NCBI GenBank assembly: GCA_031553595.1
Contig: JAVBLI010000025.1
Location: forward strand, 1 to 64,000
Length of the DNA stretch: 64,000 nucleotides
Direction of reading: 5' to 3'
From: RGIG3701 sp031553595
GTDB lineage: Bacteria; Planctomycetota; Planctomycetia; Pirellulales; Thermoguttaceae
The notes beneath the pieces were generated by a model. That model was not told where the DNA came from, did not search any database, and was given only the letters and a program-made list of their open reading frames with translations. The translations under genes were made by a program, and so were the position numbers. Of this stretch, positions 33,943 through 43,217 are shown piece by piece. How positions within the stretch are numbered: the first letter of the stretch is position 1; each line of letters starts with the position of its first letter.

Positions 33943-36249
33943 TTATTCCTCGAACTGGATACCCAGGTCGATGTACTGGCCGCCGTACGTCTGCTTGACG
34001 GACACGGCGATGACGTTTTCACCGTCCACCAGCAGGCCCGCGGCCTCTTCCGAGAGTTCGAAAATCTCATACGCCGTGGTGTATCCGGCGGTTTCGAGCA
34101 CGAGTTTTCCATTAAGGAACACCTGCACGTCTTCGTCGTGGTACATCCGCAGCGCGAGGGATTTCGGCTTGTCGCCCGAGAACGTAAACGTTTTGCGCAG
34201 CCAGATATTATCCGTGTCCCACTTGGTGCGGACGGTCGTGTTAGGCGTTCTTTCGGTGCCGAAGCCCGCCTCGCCTTCCTTCCACGCGGAGTCGTCGAAA
34301 TCCTTCGCGGACCAGTTGTCGGCCGGCTTTTCGAACGTGTAGCGCCACGTCTTCGCGGCGTCGTTGTCCGAGGCTTCCAGGAAATCCTTGAAATTTTTCT
34401 GGGGCAGGAACAGCAGGTTGTTCGCCTTTTTCACGTTCTCGGCACCCATTTTATTGACGAGGCGGTCGTAGGTCAGCAGGCCGTTGACTTCGATTTCCAC
34501 GTCGGTGGTCTGGGTGTAAACGGCGGCGGAAAGCCCCAGGGGAATCATTCGGGCCGTGCGGCGCAGCAGGTCGGTATACCGGCTGGTCAGCGCCTCCGCG
34601 CCTTCGAAGTTCACATAACCCCAGTTCTTGTCCTTCTGCCAGAGATGGCCGGGGACGGGGAGTCCGAGTCCGCCGAACTCGCCCATGACCATCGCGCGGT
34701 CGTCCTGGTATTCGGGCATCTGCGGACCGGGGTAGGGGTGGATGTCTTTCATCGCGCCGCAGCCGGGGACGTCGGTCCATCCGCTGGCACAGTCGGCCAG
34801 CCGCGTCGGATCCAGATTCTGGGTCCAGGCCACCGCTTCCGGCGTGTCGAACTGGCCCCAACCTTCGTTAAACACCACCCACACGATGATGGACGGCGAG
34901 TTACGCAGCGTGCGGATGATTTCGCCCCACTCGTGATAATAGTTGGCTTTGCCCTCTTCGGAAATCGGGAAGTCGCCGGAAACCATGTCCTGCCAGACGA
35001 GAATACCCAGCTTGTCGCACCATGCGTAAAACCGCCGGGGCTCGACTTTCACGTGTTTGCGGAGCATGTTGAAGCCCATCTCTTTCGTGGCTTCGATATC
35101 GAATTTCAGCGCCTCGTCGGTCGGGGCGGTGTAAAGTCCGTCCGGCCACCAGCCCTGGTCGAGCGGGCCGATCTGGAACGTGAATTGGCCGTTCAAGAGC
35201 AGACGCATGTGACCGTCTTCGGTCTTGCCGATGGTCGTCGTGCGGACGCCGAAATAGCTCGTCACGGTGTCGATTACCTTGTCGCCGGCGACGATTTCCA
35301 CTTTCAGGTTGTAAAGATACGGTGTGTCGGGCGTCCAGAGTTCCGGTTTGTCGAGCACGATTTCGCCGGAGAACGTGTTCGTCGGCACTTCGTCACTGGC
35401 TTTTCCGGAGAATACGGTGGAGAATCCGCCGACGTTTTTGCCGTCCGCGTCCGTGGCGGTGACTTTCACCATCGCGCCCGCGCCGCCGCAAACGGTGCCT
35501 TCGACGTAAACTTTTCCGTCCAGCGAGGGGATGAATTTTCCATCAAATTTTCCGCCGGCCGCCGCCCAGACGTCCATCACCGCGGCTTCCTTCGCCACGG
35601 GCTCGATCCACACGCTGTCCCAGATGCCGGTGACGGCGGTGTACATGATGCCGCCGGGCTTGAGCACCTGCTTGCCGCGCGGCTGGAAGCTGCCTTTTCC
35701 GTCGGTGGCGTCATACACGGACACTTGCAGGAGCTGCTCGCCGCCGTCTTTCAGGGCGTCGGTGATGTCCAGCGAGAAGGGCACGTAGCCGCCGCGGTGG
35801 CCGCCGACTTCTTTGCCGTTGACCTTCACGGTGCATTCCCAGTCCACGGCCTCGAAGTTCAGCAGAATACGCTGGCCTTTCCACTCGGCCGGCACCTCGA
35901 ACGTCCGCTGATAAAAAAGACGCTCATCGGGCTGCACCATTTTTTTCACGCCGGAAAGGGCAGACTCGATCGGGAACGGCACGAGAATCTCACCGTCATA
36001 CTTCGCCGGCGCCGCGGCGTCTTTCGGCTGAATGGTGTATTCCCACAGCCCGTTGAGGGATTTCCACGCCGTACGCTCCATCTGCGGCCGCGGATACTCG
36101 GGGTGACAGTTATTCGGATCCACCTTCTCGGCCCACGGCGAAAGAATCGGATTCTCCTGGATTTTCCACTCCCCGGCGAACACCGCGCCGGCCGTGGCGG
36201 CGACGAAAAATGCCGTCGCGCAAAAAGTAATGCATGATTTTCGATTCAC
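33943..36249 (-). CDS. Exported glycoside hydrolase family 2 enzyme
   Basis: A 768-residue protein with signal peptide (about 1-25, ending VFAG). The GH2 layout is N-terminal sugar-binding jelly roll (VNGKEVGGHRGGYVPFSLDITD), immunoglobulin-like domain, then a TIM barrel with FNEGWGQFD (acid/base Glu) and MVMGEFGG (nucleophile Glu). A further C-terminal beta-sandwich (about 640-768, RMYHDEDVQVFLNGKLV) is likely carbohydrate binding. The bond cleaved is uncertain: beta-galactosidase, beta-mannosidase or beta-glucuronidase are all possible. It is one gene with its own terminator, in the degradative part of the window. Confidence 0.85.
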   Translation of the reverse strand: MNRKSCITFCATAFFVAATAGAVFAGEWKIQENPILSPWAEKVDPNNCHPEYPRPQMERTAWKSLNGLWEYTIQPKDAAAPAKYDGEILVPFPIESALSGVKKMVQPDERLFYQRTFEVPAEWKGQRILLNFEAVDWECTVKVNGKEVGGHRGGYVPFSLDITDALKDGGEQLLQVSVYDATDGKGSFQPRGKQVLKPGGIMYTAVTGIWDSVWIEPVAKEAAVMDVWAAAGGKFDGKFIPSLDGKVYVEGTVCGGAGAMVKVTATDADGKNVGGFSTVFSGKASDEVPTNTFSGEIVLDKPELWTPDTPYLYNLKVEIVAGDKVIDTVTSYFGVRTTTIGKTEDGHMRLLLNGQFTFQIGPLDQGWWPDGLYTAPTDEALKFDIEATKEMGFNMLRKHVKVEPRRFYAWCDKLGILVWQDMVSGDFPISEEGKANYYHEWGEIIRTLRNSPSIIVWVVFNEGWGQFDTPEAVAWTQNLDPTRLADCASGWTDVPGCGAMKDIHPYPGPQMPEYQDDRAMVMGEFGGLGLPVPGHLWQKDKNWGYVNFEGAEALTSRYTDLLRRTARMIPLGLSAAVYTQTTDVEIEVNGLLTYDRLVNKMGAENVKKANNLLFLPQKNFKDFLEASDNDAAKTWRYTFEKPADNWSAKDFDDSAWKEGEAGFGTERTPNTTVRTKWDTDNIWLRKTFTFSGDKPKSLALRMYHDEDVQVFLNGKLVLETAGYTTAYEIFELSEEAAGLLVDGENVIAVSVKQTYGGQYIDLGIQFEE

Positions 36250-36466
36250 GGTAATACTCCTCCTGTTAATTTTTCCCTGGGGTTTCTAGCGGCTTGCTAC
36301 GATTAAAAATACGGAGCACGCAAGTGCCGATTCATTCACCAAACGACGATGCATTCATCATAGCACACCCCGGGGAAGAAAAAAAGACATGCCGGGAAAT
36401 TTTCTTTGATTTACGCATTATGTTTTCTTATGAGCGAATATTTTTCAAAAAAGAACGTGTTTTTTA

Positions 36467-36495
36467 TTGCAAAAAAAGAAGAAAGTGGATATAAT
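36467..36495 (+). promoter_or_regulatory. Promoter of the lectin/PA14 PEP-CTERM gene
   Basis: TTGCAA (36467-36472), 17-base spacer, TATAAT (36490-36495), 60 bases before the ATG at 36555. The same hexamers and spacing precede the PEP-CTERM gene at 52257. The rest of the 305-base gap 36250-36554 is AT-rich without a gene. Confidence 0.65.
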
Positions 36496-36554
36496 GGATT
36501 TCATTGAGTTTCTGTTTTAGGTAAATTTAGTTAAAAAACACGGAGAGGTGTGCG

Positions 36555-38864
36555 ATGTCACGTTGGGGAATGATGGCGTTTTCACTGATTTTGATGGGAT
36601 TTTTTCTTTGTGTCGGCACGGGGGACGTGCGGGCGCAGGGGATTGGCGTGGTGAAATTTAATAATGCTGGCGTGCTGAACGCCGAGGACGCGACGTGGCG
36701 GATCATCCTCGGGAAGCGCGACGGGAGTGTTAATTGGCCGACGGGGAATGCGCTGGCGACGAATTACGATTTTAGCACGGATCCGTTCTTTGCGGGGCTG
36801 AAGCCGTTTACGCCGGTGTGGAAGGGGCTGGTGAATATTGAATCGGCGGCGAAAAATACGGCTGTTTTAAATGCGGTGGGCAGGGCGAACACCTGGCTCT
36901 TCGGCGCGGTGGCCCCCAGTTCGACGGCGGATAATCCCCCGGATGGCACGGCTGCATACTGGATTCGCACCCGGGACGGCGCGACGATTTGGAACGGCAG
37001 GAGCCCCGATGCAGGGAATGCGGTGTCGGACGTTTATGCGAACTGGAAAAGCGGCGAGCCGAACAACTCGGGGAATAACGAATGGGCTGCGAATTTTCTC
37101 GGCGGTGAAAACGGACTCTGGAACGACCACACCGGCGTCAACACACCGGGTGGTTATATCTTGGAAGTCGATCTCGGCGCGAATCTGCTGGAAATCGATC
37201 CGGCGGCCAACCAGATGATTCTCAATCCGCTAACGGGGATGTATTATCTCCGCGGCGCGACGGCGAGGACTTGGGCCGACGCGAAAACGTATGCGGAAAT
37301 GCGGACGTTCCAGGGTGCTCAGGGGCAGTTGACGACGGTTCCGAACAAAGCCACGAACGTTCTGCTTGCCTCGGTCGGCGGCGGCTGGATGGGCTTGACG
37401 GATAACCCGATTTTCGGCGGTACGGAAACGGGGACGCCCGATCAGCAGCCGGATGTGGATATCCGGCGCACCAGCGGCTGGGTGTGGAGCGGCCCGAATG
37501 GCGCCACGCCGCTGAAGGCCGGCGACTACATGGCCTGGAACACCGGCGAGCCCAACGGTGGCACGAGTGAAGACTACGCGGATGTGCAAACCAACCGCAC
37601 ATGGAACGACTGTGGCCCCGGAACCACGCGCGTGCCAATTGTGGAATTCCCGGGCCAAACCCCGATCGGCCGGAATTTCTATATTGAGCAGTTCGCCGGG
37701 GACACTTTCCGTAATATTGTTACAACCGACCCCACCGCCACCGGACATTACGCGGCGATTAGTTTTGCCGACCCCGAAAACGCCGGTGGCACGATGATGG
37801 CGAACGGTTATATTCCGTACCCCGGCGACACCGACGGCAACGACGATAATTTCATGATCCGCGCCCGTACGGACATTTATATTCCGGAGGCCGGGACGTA
37901 TGTGTTCGGCTCGTCGCATGACGACGCTGCGCAGGTGTTCATTTATGGTAAAAACATGAAGGGAACGATTTTGAACTGGACGGGCAGTGCAAGCAACGTA
38001 GGTGAAGTCACGTTTGATGCGCCTGGGTACTATCATCTCACCATGTTGCAGCAAGAAAACACCGGAGGTGCCGGGGTCAATCTGATTGCCATGAAAAAAG
38101 GCGACGCTGACACGAGTGATTTCGGCAAACTCGTCGCCGCTGGGGCGCAGCTGATTGGCGACACGCTCCACGGCGGGATGGGCACGCAAGCCTGGGCGCC
38201 AACCCTGCAACTGACGGCCTCGCCTAAAGGGTTTACCGTTCGCCAGGTGAGTAAGCCTGGCGGCGGCACTTTGAACAGTTACGGGCAGATCGATACCATC
38301 CTTGCGGACGGAGCGTCCATGCTCCCAGGCGGAGCCTATTCTATTACCGGCGTTGAACTCATTAATTACGGTGATGGAGGGAATGGCAATTTTATAAATG
38401 ATAATCCCTTTCCGGGCGGTGCCGGTCACAGTTTTGTGCTGCAGGCTACGACCGATCTTCAGGTTTTCGAATCGGGATGGTATACCTTCGGCAGCGCTTC
38501 CGACGACAGTTTCATGCTGATCATCAACGGCGCGGCATTCGACACGGCTTGGGGAAGTGCCTACGTCGACAACGGCATCCTGTATGCGAACCAAATGAAT
38601 AATGTGAATACCGGCGGCGCTACCGTTTATCTGGACGCGGGCGAGTCGTACTTCCTGGATTTTCGTTTCTGGGAAAACGGCGGCGGTGAATATACCGAAC
38701 TTTGGTGGGCCGCGGGGCAATGGGACAATTATTATCCCGGCATGTACCAACTGCTCGAGACGGGGCCGTGGGTGCCGGAGCCGGCCACATGGGTCATGCT
38801 GCTGATGGGCGTGACGGGCCTGTTCTGTGCCGCCAGAAAAAATAGCCGTCGTAAAAATGCGTGA
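36555..38864 (+). CDS. PEP-CTERM protein with C-type-lectin-like and PA14-like domains
   Basis: A 769-residue exported protein with signal peptide (about 1-31). Two C-type-lectin-like segments are visible at about 130-220 (WIRTRDGATIW, WKSGEPNNSGNNEW, NGLWND) and about 225-370 (GATARTWADAKTYAEM, GWMGLTDN, WNTGEPNGGTSEDYAD, RTWND). They are followed by two beta-sandwich segments like PA14 (about 385-520 and 560-725, each with YVFGSSHDDAAQVFI or WYTFGSASDDSFMLI). The end is VPEPATWVMLLMGVTGLF then basic residues. Likely a surface sugar binder. GAGAGGTG precedes the start, and a strong terminator follows. Confidence 0.85.
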   Translation: MSRWGMMAFSLILMGFFLCVGTGDVRAQGIGVVKFNNAGVLNAEDATWRIILGKRDGSVNWPTGNALATNYDFSTDPFFAGLKPFTPVWKGLVNIESAAKNTAVLNAVGRANTWLFGAVAPSSTADNPPDGTAAYWIRTRDGATIWNGRSPDAGNAVSDVYANWKSGEPNNSGNNEWAANFLGGENGLWNDHTGVNTPGGYILEVDLGANLLEIDPAANQMILNPLTGMYYLRGATARTWADAKTYAEMRTFQGAQGQLTTVPNKATNVLLASVGGGWMGLTDNPIFGGTETGTPDQQPDVDIRRTSGWVWSGPNGATPLKAGDYMAWNTGEPNGGTSEDYADVQTNRTWNDCGPGTTRVPIVEFPGQTPIGRNFYIEQFAGDTFRNIVTTDPTATGHYAAISFADPENAGGTMMANGYIPYPGDTDGNDDNFMIRARTDIYIPEAGTYVFGSSHDDAAQVFIYGKNMKGTILNWTGSASNVGEVTFDAPGYYHLTMLQQENTGGAGVNLIAMKKGDADTSDFGKLVAAGAQLIGDTLHGGMGTQAWAPTLQLTASPKGFTVRQVSKPGGGTLNSYGQIDTILADGASMLPGGAYSITGVELINYGDGGNGNFINDNPFPGGAGHSFVLQATTDLQVFESGWYTFGSASDDSFMLIINGAAFDTAWGSAYVDNGILYANQMNNVNTGGATVYLDAGESYFLDFRFWENGGGEYTELWWAAGQWDNYYPGMYQLLETGPWVPEPATWVMLLMGVTGLFCAARKNSRRKNA

Positions 38865-38879
38865 ATGGCGACAAAAAAT

Positions 38880-38921
38880 AGCCGGTGGTGAGATGATCAT
38901 GTCTCGCCGCCGGCTTTTTTT
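38880..38921 (+). terminator. Terminator of the lectin/PA14 PEP-CTERM gene
   Basis: A 14-base stem AGCCGGTGGTGAGA / TCTCGCCGCCGGCT (with G-T tolerance) around an eight-base loop, then seven T residues. Confidence 0.85.
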
Positions 38922-38980
38922 CGCGTATTTTTCCCGTGCGCGTTTCCCTGGAGTCTCGATCAGAATAATTTTTTCACAAG

Positions 38981-39080
38981 AGCCGTTAGCGCAGAGACCG
39001 GATGAGCACCGCAGAGCGTTTCCCCACTTCTATCCGGTCATTGCGCGTCATTTCATTTCGCTCCATTCCCGGCTGCTGTT
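38981..39080 (+). repeat. Dispersed palindromic element, copy 8 (left outer arm lost)
   Basis: Inner arms of different sub-types (GAGACCGGAT left, ATCCGGTCATT right), right outer arm CGCTCCATTCCCGGCTGCTG. The -35 of the next gene's promoter falls in its conserved tail (TTCTTGCG). Confidence 0.75.
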
Positions 39081-39081
39081 C

Positions 39082-39110
39082 TTGCGTGGAGGCCGGGATT
39101 CTGTTATAAT
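39082..39110 (+). promoter_or_regulatory. Promoter of the DUF362 gene, -35 inside a repeat tail
   Basis: TTGCGT (39082-39087), 17-base spacer, TATAAT (39105-39110). The -35 is the end of palindromic element copy 8, whose tail normally reads TTCTTGTG. Confidence 0.5.
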
Positions 39111-39162
39111 ATATGGATAGAGTGTGTGACGTTTTTGAAAACAAAACGGAAAGGAGACTGCG

Positions 39163-40098
39163 ATGGAAATGAATCGTAAAGAATTTTTAAAGTCGCTGGG
39201 CGCTGTCGGCGCGGCGTTTGCGGTGACGGGGACGGGTGTGCTGGATGTGTTCGCGCAGGCGGCGAAAAATGACGGCCCGGTCGATCTCGTGGCGGTCATG
39301 GGCGGCGAGCCGGACGTGATGTTCCGCAAGGCGATCGCCGAGCTGGGCGGCATGCATCGGTTTGTGAAAAAAGGCCAGAAGGTGGTCGTGAAGCCGAATA
39401 TCGGGTGGGACAAGACGCCGGAAATGGCGGCCAACACGAATCCCATTCTCGTCGCGGAGATGGTCAAGCTGTGTCTGGAGGCCGGTGCTGGTGAGGTGAT
39501 CGTCTTCGACCAGACCTGCGACCAGATGCAGCCGTGTTATACGAACAGCGGAATCGAAAAGGCGGCGAAGGATGCCGGGGCGAAAGTTCTGCCGGCCAAC
39601 GACGAACGCTATTTCCGCGAGGTGGAGTTGCCACAGGGCGTAAAGCTCAAAAAAACGATGATTCATCATGCGCTGCTGGACTGTGACGTGTGGTTTAACG
39701 TGCCAGTGCTGAAAACGCACGGCGGGGCGAAGATGACCATTTCGATGAAAAATTATATGGGCATTGTGTGGGACCGCCGGATTTTCCACAGCACGGACTT
39801 GCAGCAGTGCATCGCGGACGTGTGTACGTGGTCGAAAAAGCCGGCGCTGAATGTGGTGGACGCGTATCGGATCATGAAGGCGAACGGGCCGCGGGGGCGT
39901 TCGGAGGCGGACGCGGTGGTGGTGAAGGCGCTGATCGCGTCGCCCGATATTGTCGCGGCGGACACGGCGTCGACGAAGTTAGCCGAGCGGTTCACGAATG
40001 TGAAAGTGGCGGATGTCGGGCATATCCAGGCGGCCGAGGAGCTGAAACTGGGCACGACGGACGTCGACAGCCTGAACGTGCGGCGCGTGAAAGTGTAA
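39163..40098 (+). CDS. DUF362 family protein with Tat-like signal
   Basis: A 311-residue exported protein. NRKEFLKSLGAVGAAFAVTG is a Tat-like signal with only one arginine (NRK in place of RR). The DUF362 core shows VVKPNIGWDKTP, then ANTNPILVAEMVKLCLEAGA, VFNVPVL-like FNVPVLKTHGGAKMTISMKNYMG (given by its ends FNVPVL and NYMG) and a C-terminal GHIQAAEELKLG. DUF362 proteins often stand next to ferredoxin-type genes; their biochemical role is not settled. AAGGAG lies before the start. Followed after 56 bases by a polyferredoxin gene, probably in the same operon. Confidence 0.82.
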   Translation: MEMNRKEFLKSLGAVGAAFAVTGTGVLDVFAQAAKNDGPVDLVAVMGGEPDVMFRKAIAELGGMHRFVKKGQKVVVKPNIGWDKTPEMAANTNPILVAEMVKLCLEAGAGEVIVFDQTCDQMQPCYTNSGIEKAAKDAGAKVLPANDERYFREVELPQGVKLKKTMIHHALLDCDVWFNVPVLKTHGGAKMTISMKNYMGIVWDRRIFHSTDLQQCIADVCTWSKKPALNVVDAYRIMKANGPRGRSEADAVVVKALIASPDIVAADTASTKLAERFTNVKVADVGHIQAAEELKLGTTDVDSLNVRRVKV

Positions 40099-40154
40099 AA
40101 TGGCGGGCGAGAAGCCGCTGCTTTCGTTTTAACACCTTAACCCCTTCCGGTTCC

Positions 40155-41756
40155 ATGAAATGGTTTCGCCGCGCGGTCGCGCTGATGGTTTTGCTTGCCC
40201 TGACGGCGTTGTTTGTCGATTTCGCTCAAATCGTGCCCCGGGGGCTGCATTGGCTTGCGCATTTGCAGATGACGCCCGCGGTGCTGGATTTTGCGGGGAA
40301 GGGGCTGCTGATCGCCGGCCTGTGGGTGGGGATAACGCTGCTTTTCGGGCGCGTGTACTGTTCGTTCATGTGCCCGCTGGGGATTCTGCAGGACGTGTTT
40401 TCGCGGGGGAAGAAAATCATCCGCGGCAAGAAGGCGGCGTATGGGTATCGGCCGGAAATGCGGAAAACGCGACTGGCGCTGCTGGCGGTTTTTCTCGTTT
40501 CGCTGGCCCTGGTGCCGGTGGGGGTGACGGTGCTGGACCCGTACAGCAATTTCGGCCGCATCATGACGTCGCTGGCGAAGCCCGTCTGGCAGGCGGGGAA
40601 TAATGTGCTCGCGAAATACGTTGGCGCGGTGGGCGGCCTGCGTTTCGATTACCAGTTGGTTTACGTCGATTACCCGGCGATCGCGGCGGCGCTGGTGGCG
40701 TTTATACTCATCGGCGTGCTGGCGTTTTTCTTCGGTCGGCGGTACTGTAACACCCTCTGTCCGGTCGGGACGCTGCTTGGGCTGCTGGCGCGTTTCTCGC
40801 TTTTCAAAATCCGCCTGAAGCCCGGGTGCGTTTCGTGCGGCCAGTGCGAAAAAGCGTGTAAAGGCGAGTGCATCGACAGTAAATCGAAAACAGTGGACGC
40901 TTCCCGCTGCGTGGCGTGTATGAATTGTCTGGGCGTGTGCCGGTGGGATTATGTGACGTATTCGCCGCAGTTGGTGACGCTTGCATCGGAAGCGAAAACG
41001 CCGCCGGAAACGGTGTCGGTCTCTGCGGAAGAAGAGCCCGCGGGCGCTCGCCGCACGTTTTTGCAGTGGTCGACGTTTTCGGTGCTACTGGCCGCCGGGC
41101 CTGGAAGATGGCGGTGGGGACGCTCGGCCGATCCGCCGCCGGACCCGTCGCTGCCCACGGGCGTCAGCGAGGTGGAATATGAAATCACGGCGCCGGTTCT
41201 GCCGCCGGGAGCCGGGAATGTGCGGCATTTTCAGCGTCACTGCACAGGCTGCCAACTGTGCGTTTCGAAATGCCCGGCCAACATCCTCCACCCCTCCACC
41301 ACCGAGTTGGGCTGGAACGGGTTCATGCAGCCGACCGTGAAATTTCAGCGGAAATTCTGCAATTACGACTGCACGATCTGCACGGAAGTGTGCCCGACGC
41401 ACGCCTTGCAGCCGCTGACGGTCGACGAAAAACACCGGCTGCAAATCGGGAAAGTCGTGTTCCTGAAACGGAATTGCGTCGTCCATTCGCAGCACACGAA
41501 CTGCGGCGCCTGCGCGGAACACTGCCCGACGGGCGCGGTGAAGATGGTGCCCTTCGGTAACCCGGCCCGGGCCCTGACAATTCCGGAAACCGACCCGGAA
41601 TTGTGCGTCGGCTGCGGCGCGTGCGAGAACATCTGCCCCGTCCGGCCGTTCCGCGCGATTTACGTCGACGGACTCCAGGAGCAGGGCACGGCGAAACTCG
41701 GGTACGACCCCGAGGCGAAGCAGGAAACCGTTGAGCTGAACGATTTCGGATTCTGA
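40155..41756 (+). CDS. Membrane polyferredoxin, NapH-like and NapG-like parts fused
   Basis: A 533-residue iron-sulfur protein. Residues 1-270 resemble NapH: about four membrane segments, RVYCSFMCPLGILQD, RRYCNTLCPVGTLLG, then two ferredoxin clusters (CVSCGQCEKAC, CVACMNCLGVC). At about 300, after an acidic linker, ARRTFLQWS with a hydrophobic stretch behind it looks like a relic Tat signal, and the rest resembles NapG with four further Cys clusters (CTGCQLCVSKC, CTICTEVC, CGACAEHC, CVGCGACENIC). It should move electrons across or along the membrane. Partner is unknown; the DUF362 protein upstream is the obvious candidate. The start is the first ATG after the DUF362 gene with a membrane segment at once; the ribosome site is weak. 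Confidence 0.82.
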   Translation: MKWFRRAVALMVLLALTALFVDFAQIVPRGLHWLAHLQMTPAVLDFAGKGLLIAGLWVGITLLFGRVYCSFMCPLGILQDVFSRGKKIIRGKKAAYGYRPEMRKTRLALLAVFLVSLALVPVGVTVLDPYSNFGRIMTSLAKPVWQAGNNVLAKYVGAVGGLRFDYQLVYVDYPAIAAALVAFILIGVLAFFFGRRYCNTLCPVGTLLGLLARFSLFKIRLKPGCVSCGQCEKACKGECIDSKSKTVDASRCVACMNCLGVCRWDYVTYSPQLVTLASEAKTPPETVSVSAEEEPAGARRTFLQWSTFSVLLAAGPGRWRWGRSADPPPDPSLPTGVSEVEYEITAPVLPPGAGNVRHFQRHCTGCQLCVSKCPANILHPSTTELGWNGFMQPTVKFQRKFCNYDCTICTEVCPTHALQPLTVDEKHRLQIGKVVFLKRNCVVHSQHTNCGACAEHCPTGAVKMVPFGNPARALTIPETDPELCVGCGACENICPVRPFRAIYVDGLQEQGTAKLGYDPEAKQETVELNDFGF

Positions 41757-41763
41757 GGACGAG

Positions 41764-41880
41764 AAACAGCAGCCGGGAGCGAAGTGTTAGCGCAGAGACC
41801 GGATAGAATGGCGTTTTTTCCCCACTTCTATCCGGTCTCTGCGCGTCACTGCGTTCCGCTCCGCTGTCGGCTGCTGTTTT
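41764..41880 (+). repeat. Dispersed palindromic element, copy 9
   Basis: Outer arms AACAGCAGCCGGGAGCGAAG / CTCCGCTGTCGGCTGCTGTT, inner GCAGAGACCGGAT / ATCCGGTCTCTGC. It fills the convergent gap between the polyferredoxin stop (7 bases before) and the Gfo/Idh/MocA gene stop (4 bases after). Confidence 0.85.
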
Positions 41881-41884
41881 TCCA

Positions 41885-43195
41885 TCACACTTCCGGATAC
41901 ACCCACGGCTGGCGATACTCGCGTTTCAGGAGTTTATCCGCTTCCGGGTCGTCTTTGCAGCACAGCTTTTCGTGGTCCCACTGGACGCTGCGGCCCAGCT
42001 TCAGCGAGAGGATGCCCAGCAGGCTGAGCGTCGTCGAGCGGTAGCCCTTGTCGATATCGCATATCGGCAGGCGGTTGGATTCGATGGAATCGATGAAATC
42101 GGTCCACAGTTCCGGGATGTTCTGCTCGTCGGGGCGGTGCAGCTTCGCGTCGACGTGCCATTCGGGCGTCGCGTTGACGTCGGCACTGGGGTAATAGGTC
42201 GCGCCTTCCAGCCAGCCCAGGTGCAGCACGCCGTGGGTACCGTAAAAATAGCAACCCACGTTATGATGTTCGGGCCCGTTGCCCGCATACTGGCGGTGCT
42301 CCCACTCGAGGACGAAATCGTCGAACTGGAAAACGGTGTTCATCGTGTCCGGCGCGTTGGTGTTGTCGCGGTTGATGAAACGCCCGCCGGTGGAGGCGAC
42401 GGTTTTGGGCATCTGCTTGTCGCCGGCCCACCAGTTGACCTGATCCATCCAGTGGACGCCCCAGTCGCCGAGTTGGCCGTTGGCGAATTCCATGAACGAG
42501 CGGAAACCGCGGGGGTGGATCCGCGGGTTGAACGGCACCAGCGGCCCCGGCCCGCACCACATATCCCAGTCCAGCCCTTCCGGCGTCGGCGCGTCCGGCG
42601 TGGGGCCCCCCGGCCCGCCCTGGTAATGCACGAACGCCCGCACCATGCCGATTTTGCCGAGCTTGCCGGACTTCATGAATTCCATCGCGGCCATGTTCGC
42701 CGGCGAGACACGGCGGTGCGTCCCGACCTGCACCTTGCGGTCCGTCGCCCGCGCCGCCTTGACCATCGCGGCCCCCTCCAGAATCGTGTGCGAAACCGGC
42801 TTCTCCACATACACGTGCGCCCCGGCCTGGTTCGCCGCGATCGTAATCAGCGGATGCCAGTGGTCGGGCGTGGCGTTGATCACGATGTCCGGCTTGATCT
42901 CCTCCAGCATTTCGCGGTAATCGACATACTGCTTCGGCGTTGCGGGAGAGACTTCGCCCAGCTTCCGCAGCGTGTCATCCATCAGCCGGCGGTCGACTTC
43001 CACCAGCGCCACGGGGTCGATGGTTTTCGAGGCCATCGCCGCGCCCAAAATATTTCCGCCCCACCAGCCGCAGCCGATCAGGGCCGTACGATATTTTTTA
43101 TTCTCGGGTGCCCCCCACACGAACGGCGAGGAAAAGGTGGCAGAAGCGGCCGCAAGCCCCGCGGCGGCAAGAAAACGGCGTCGTGAAAATTTCAT
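41885..43195 (-). CDS. Tat-exported Gfo/Idh/MocA family oxidoreductase
   Basis: A 436-residue protein. A twin-arginine signal SRRRFLAAAGLAAASA precedes a Rossmann fold (GCGWWGGNILG) and the family's middle region VEKPVSHTILEG with the catalytic-type Lys in EKP. The C-terminal domain has HWMDQVNWW, as in exported planctomycete and Verrucomicrobia members. These enzymes use tightly bound NAD(P) to oxidise or epimerise sugars; substrate unknown. Single gene flanked by repeats on both sides. Confidence 0.88.
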   Translation of the reverse strand: MKFSRRRFLAAAGLAAASATFSSPFVWGAPENKKYRTALIGCGWWGGNILGAAMASKTIDPVALVEVDRRLMDDTLRKLGEVSPATPKQYVDYREMLEEIKPDIVINATPDHWHPLITIAANQAGAHVYVEKPVSHTILEGAAMVKAARATDRKVQVGTHRRVSPANMAAMEFMKSGKLGKIGMVRAFVHYQGGPGGPTPDAPTPEGLDWDMWCGPGPLVPFNPRIHPRGFRSFMEFANGQLGDWGVHWMDQVNWWAGDKQMPKTVASTGGRFINRDNTNAPDTMNTVFQFDDFVLEWEHRQYAGNGPEHHNVGCYFYGTHGVLHLGWLEGATYYPSADVNATPEWHVDAKLHRPDEQNIPELWTDFIDSIESNRLPICDIDKGYRSTTLSLLGILSLKLGRSVQWDHEKLCCKDDPEADKLLKREYRQPWVYPEV

Positions 43196-43217
43196 GAGAT
43201 CACTCCAAGTTAAAGTT

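Noticed and set aside
34138..36237. 699-codon open frame on the plus strand
   Set aside because: Antisense of the GH2 gene, which has a signal peptide and both catalytic Glu motifs; the mirror has none.
37230..38900. 556-codon open frame on the minus strand
   Set aside because: Antisense of the lectin/PA14 PEP-CTERM gene and runs through its terminator.
41080..41160. Certain frameshift in the polyferredoxin gene
   Set aside because: The local sequence is odd, but both sides are in one frame and the chain reads through; kept as a note only.
41972..43186. 404-codon open frame on the plus strand
   Set aside because: Antisense of the Gfo/Idh/MocA gene; no motif.
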